Below, piece after piece: positions 23,107 to 24,806 of a stretch of 24,806 nt of DNA. The notes beneath the pieces were generated by a model. That model searched no databases and was not told the DNA's origin. It worked only from the letters and a program-made list of their open reading frames with translations. The translations under genes and the position numbers were made by a program. The DNA is from Holophagaceae bacterium (GTDB taxonomy: Bacteria > Acidobacteriota > Holophagae > Holophagales > Holophagaceae): assembly GCA_003158505.1 (NCBI GenBank), contig PMJK01000096.1:24422-49227 (forward strand), in the 5' to 3' direction. Numbering within the stretch: the first letter of the stretch is position 1; every line of letters starts with the position of its first letter.

Positions 23107-23871
23107 ATGCCCCTACTCACCAGCAAGGCCAATCCGCGCTTCCAGGCGCTGCAGAACCGGGTGAAGGCCGGTGGTTCTCGGCGTGGGACCACCCTCCTTC
23201 TGGGCGAAAAGCTCATCGAAGCCTGGGTGGAAGCGCGACAGACCACCGCAGGAAAGCGGCTGCGCCCGGCCCTCTGGTTGCGCCTCGAGCAGACTGATCC
23301 CCATCCGCTGGAAACCACCTTGGGCGTGGAGACTCAGGTCCTAGGCGAGGGGCTCATGCGGGCCCTGGCCGATGCGGGCAGTCCTCCCGAACACGCGCTG
23401 CTCATGGAGCTCGGCCCGGAACCCGCCGGGCCACTGGCCTCCCGCGTGATTGGTGCCTGGGGCATCCAGGACCCCGGAAACCTGGGGGCCATCCTTCGCA
23501 GCGCCGCGGCCTTCGGTTTCCAGGAGGTCCTCCTGGGGCCCGGCTGCGCCGATCCCTTCCACCCCAGGACCCTGAGGGGCAGCATGGGCGCGGCCTTCCT
23601 CCTGCCCATCCGCCGGGTGGAGACCCTGCATCCCGATCCAGGCCGCTGGTACGCCCTGGACGACGCCATCGACGCCCTGCCCTTGGGAGAGGCCGACCTG
23701 TCCGAGCCCCTTCGCCTCTGGGTGGGCAACGAAGGCCACGGCTGGCAGGGCGTGGACCTGCCGAAGGGCGTCCAGCGCCTGGCCATCCCCGTCCATGGGG
23801 TGGAGAGCCTCAACGCCGCCGTGGCCGCAGGGATCGCCTGTTACGAAACGGCCAGGAGGTTGCCCCGTTGA
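23107..23871 (+). CDS. SpoU/TrmH-family RNA 2'-O-methyltransferase
   Basis: A 254-residue SPOUT-class methyltransferase that should methylate a ribose 2'-OH in tRNA or rRNA using S-adenosylmethionine. The N-terminal 100 residues look like the substrate-binding domain of RlmB/TsnR-type enzymes (starts SKANPRFQALQNRVKAGG, then a lysine-containing LLLGEKLIEAW segment). The C-terminal trefoil-knot domain shows motif 1 QDPGNLGAILRSA (121-133, with Asn125), motif 2 WVGNEGHG (205-212) and motif 3 IPVHGVESLNAAVAAGI (227-243). The exact target nucleotide cannot be assigned. No clear ribosome site precedes the ATG at 23107, so translation may depend on the patatin gene 12 bases upstream. Its stop overlaps the lnt start. 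Confidence 0.9.
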   Translation: MPLLTSKANPRFQALQNRVKAGGSRRGTTLLLGEKLIEAWVEARQTTAGKRLRPALWLRLEQTDPHPLETTLGVETQVLGEGLMRALADAGSPPEHALLMELGPEPAGPLASRVIGAWGIQDPGNLGAILRSAAAFGFQEVLLGPGCADPFHPRTLRGSMGAAFLLPIRRVETLHPDPGRWYALDDAIDALPLGEADLSEPLRLWVGNEGHGWQGVDLPKGVQRLAIPVHGVESLNAAVAAGIACYETARRLPR

Positions 23872-24806
23872 AAACCGGTTGGTTTCTCTCTGTGTTCAGT
23901 TCGCTGGTCCTGGCTGGGCTCTTCCTGCTGGCCTTCCGCTTTCCTGGCGCCCTGGGCGGCTGGATGGAACCGAGCATGGCCCTGCTCTTTCCCCTGTTGC
24001 TGCTGGATGGCTTGTTCAAGGGGCGGCATGCGTTCTGGACCTGGGTCAGCCTCCTGGCGGGGCTTGTCGTTCTTTACTTGTGGGTACCCCAGACCCTCGC
24101 GAGCAAAGGCGGGCTGCCCTTTGACCTGGCCCTGCTGGGCATGCTGCTGATGAGCCTCTGGGAGGCCACGGGGCTCTGGCTGGTGGCCGTGGGATCTCGC
24201 TGGGCTTTCCGCCGTTCCGGGGCCCTGGCCGCCGCCCTGGTCGCGGCACTCCTCCTCCTCGCCTGGGAGACCTGGGGCTTCCATGTCTACCCCTGGACCT
24301 GGGGCGCGGCCTTCGGCTCGCTCCCATGGACCGCCCGGGCTGCTGCCTTCGTGGGCACGTCCGGCCTATCCGCGCTGGCCTGGGGAGCGGGCGCCTGGGT
24401 GGCTGCGACCCTGGCCGGGGGCGGGACCCCTCGCCGGGCCCTGGCGGGGCCCGGCCTGGCCATCGGGTTCTTCATCCTGGCGGGTGGCGCCTGGTACCTG
24501 CTCCCCCGGGATCCGATGCGCGTCCTGGACGTGGCCATGGTCCAGCCCAACTTCCCGCCGGGGCAGCGATGGGCTGGGATGGAAACCGAGATGTGGCAAC
24601 GCAGTGATGCCCTGCTGAAGGCCGAGGGTTGGCCGCGGGCCGGTCGCTCCACCCTGCTGCTGTGGCCTGAGAGTTCGGTGATGGGCCGGGATGACCGCCA
24701 ACCCAACGCCCAGCTGACCGCCGAGGCCGCCTCCCGGGGCGTGGCTTGGCTCTTCGGCACGGAAGGGGGGCTGTACAATCTGGTGCGCGGCGAGGTGGCG
24801 GGCCAT
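23868..24806 (+). CDS. lnt: apolipoprotein N-acyltransferase Lnt (partial, 3' end outside window)
   Basis: Lnt adds the third acyl chain to the N-terminal cysteine of lipoproteins in the inner membrane. The frame has no ATG near its start; it begins with TTG at 23868-23870, overlapping the methyltransferase stop by three bases, with a perfect AGGAGG eight bases upstream. It is open for 313 codons to the window edge. The N-terminal 215 residues hold several hydrophobic membrane segments (WFLSVFSSLVLAGLFLLAF at 5-23 is the first), with TWGFHVYPWTWGA in the middle, as in Lnt. The nitrilase-like periplasmic domain starts at VAMVQPNFPPGQRW and has LLLWPESSV, whose Glu corresponds to the first member of the Glu-Lys-Cys triad; Lys and Cys lie beyond the edge. 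Linkage to a lipoprotein gene upstream is notable. Confidence 0.9.
   Translation, partial: MKTGWFLSVFSSLVLAGLFLLAFRFPGALGGWMEPSMALLFPLLLLDGLFKGRHAFWTWVSLLAGLVVLYLWVPQTLASKGGLPFDLALLGMLLMSLWEATGLWLVAVGSRWAFRRSGALAAALVAALLLLAWETWGFHVYPWTWGAAFGSLPWTARAAAFVGTSGLSALAWGAGAWVAATLAGGGTPRRALAGPGLAIGFFILAGGAWYLLPRDPMRVLDVAMVQPNFPPGQRWAGMETEMWQRSDALLKAEGWPRAGRSTLLLWPESSVMGRDDRQPNAQLTAEAASRGVAWLFGTEGGLYNLVRGEVAGH

Overview
The window is GC-rich, gene-dense bacterial chromosome with no rRNA, tRNA, CRISPR or insertion sequence that I can see. Gene content (ftsA-ftsZ, lnt with a lipoprotein patatin, ClpS/ClpA/Aat) indicates a Gram-negative (diderm) bacterium. From general protein flavour I would guess an Acidobacteriota lineage of the Holophaga/Geothrix type, but that is an impression, not something the sequence proves.

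Layout. (1) 1-1346 (+): the last 16 codons of ftsA, ending in an amphipathic membrane-targeting helix, then ftsZ. (2) 1387-5637 (+): a 1416-residue glycogen debranching enzyme joining a GH13 alpha-amylase-type domain to a GH133 amylo-1,6-glucosidase domain, the two-activity layout known from eukaryotic debranching enzyme. (3) 5638-5842: an intergenic cluster of GC-rich inverted repeats. (4) 5843-7258 (-): an AtoE-type short-chain fatty acid transporter. (5) 7539-11602 (+): glgB and glgP, branching enzyme and phosphorylase. (6) 11840-13410 (+): a small cysteine-bearing GAF protein and an HDOD protein, closed by a hairpin against the convergent genes. (7) 13441-19781 (-): a probable six-gene transcription unit, in transcription order pqqD-like, clpS, clpA, aat, glgC, glgA. 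(8) 19890-22004 (-): an OPT-family transporter, followed downstream by a long hairpin of repeat type. (9) 22156-24806 (+): patatin-like lipoprotein, SpoU/TrmH RNA methyltransferase and lnt (starts with TTG, runs off the window).

How the genes work together. GlgC makes ADP-glucose, GlgA polymerises it, GlgB adds branches, GlgP phosphorolyses outer chains and the GH13-GH133 protein removes limit branches, so a complete bacterial glycogen cycle lies within about 15 kb, spread over three transcription units. The second theme is N-degron proteolysis: Aat adds Leu/Phe to N-termini, ClpS recognises them, and ClpA unfolds substrates for ClpP (clpP is not in the window). Aat sits directly upstream of glgC on the same strand, so glycogen synthesis and N-degron proteolysis may be co-transcribed. 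The third theme is envelope lipoprotein and phospholipid handling at the right end.

The most distinctive points are the debranching-enzyme fusion, the pqqD-like gene leading the N-degron operon, the lone GAF protein with four clustered cysteine positions beside an HDOD gene, and two intergenic inverted-repeat elements. I found no clearly new defence or mobile system.
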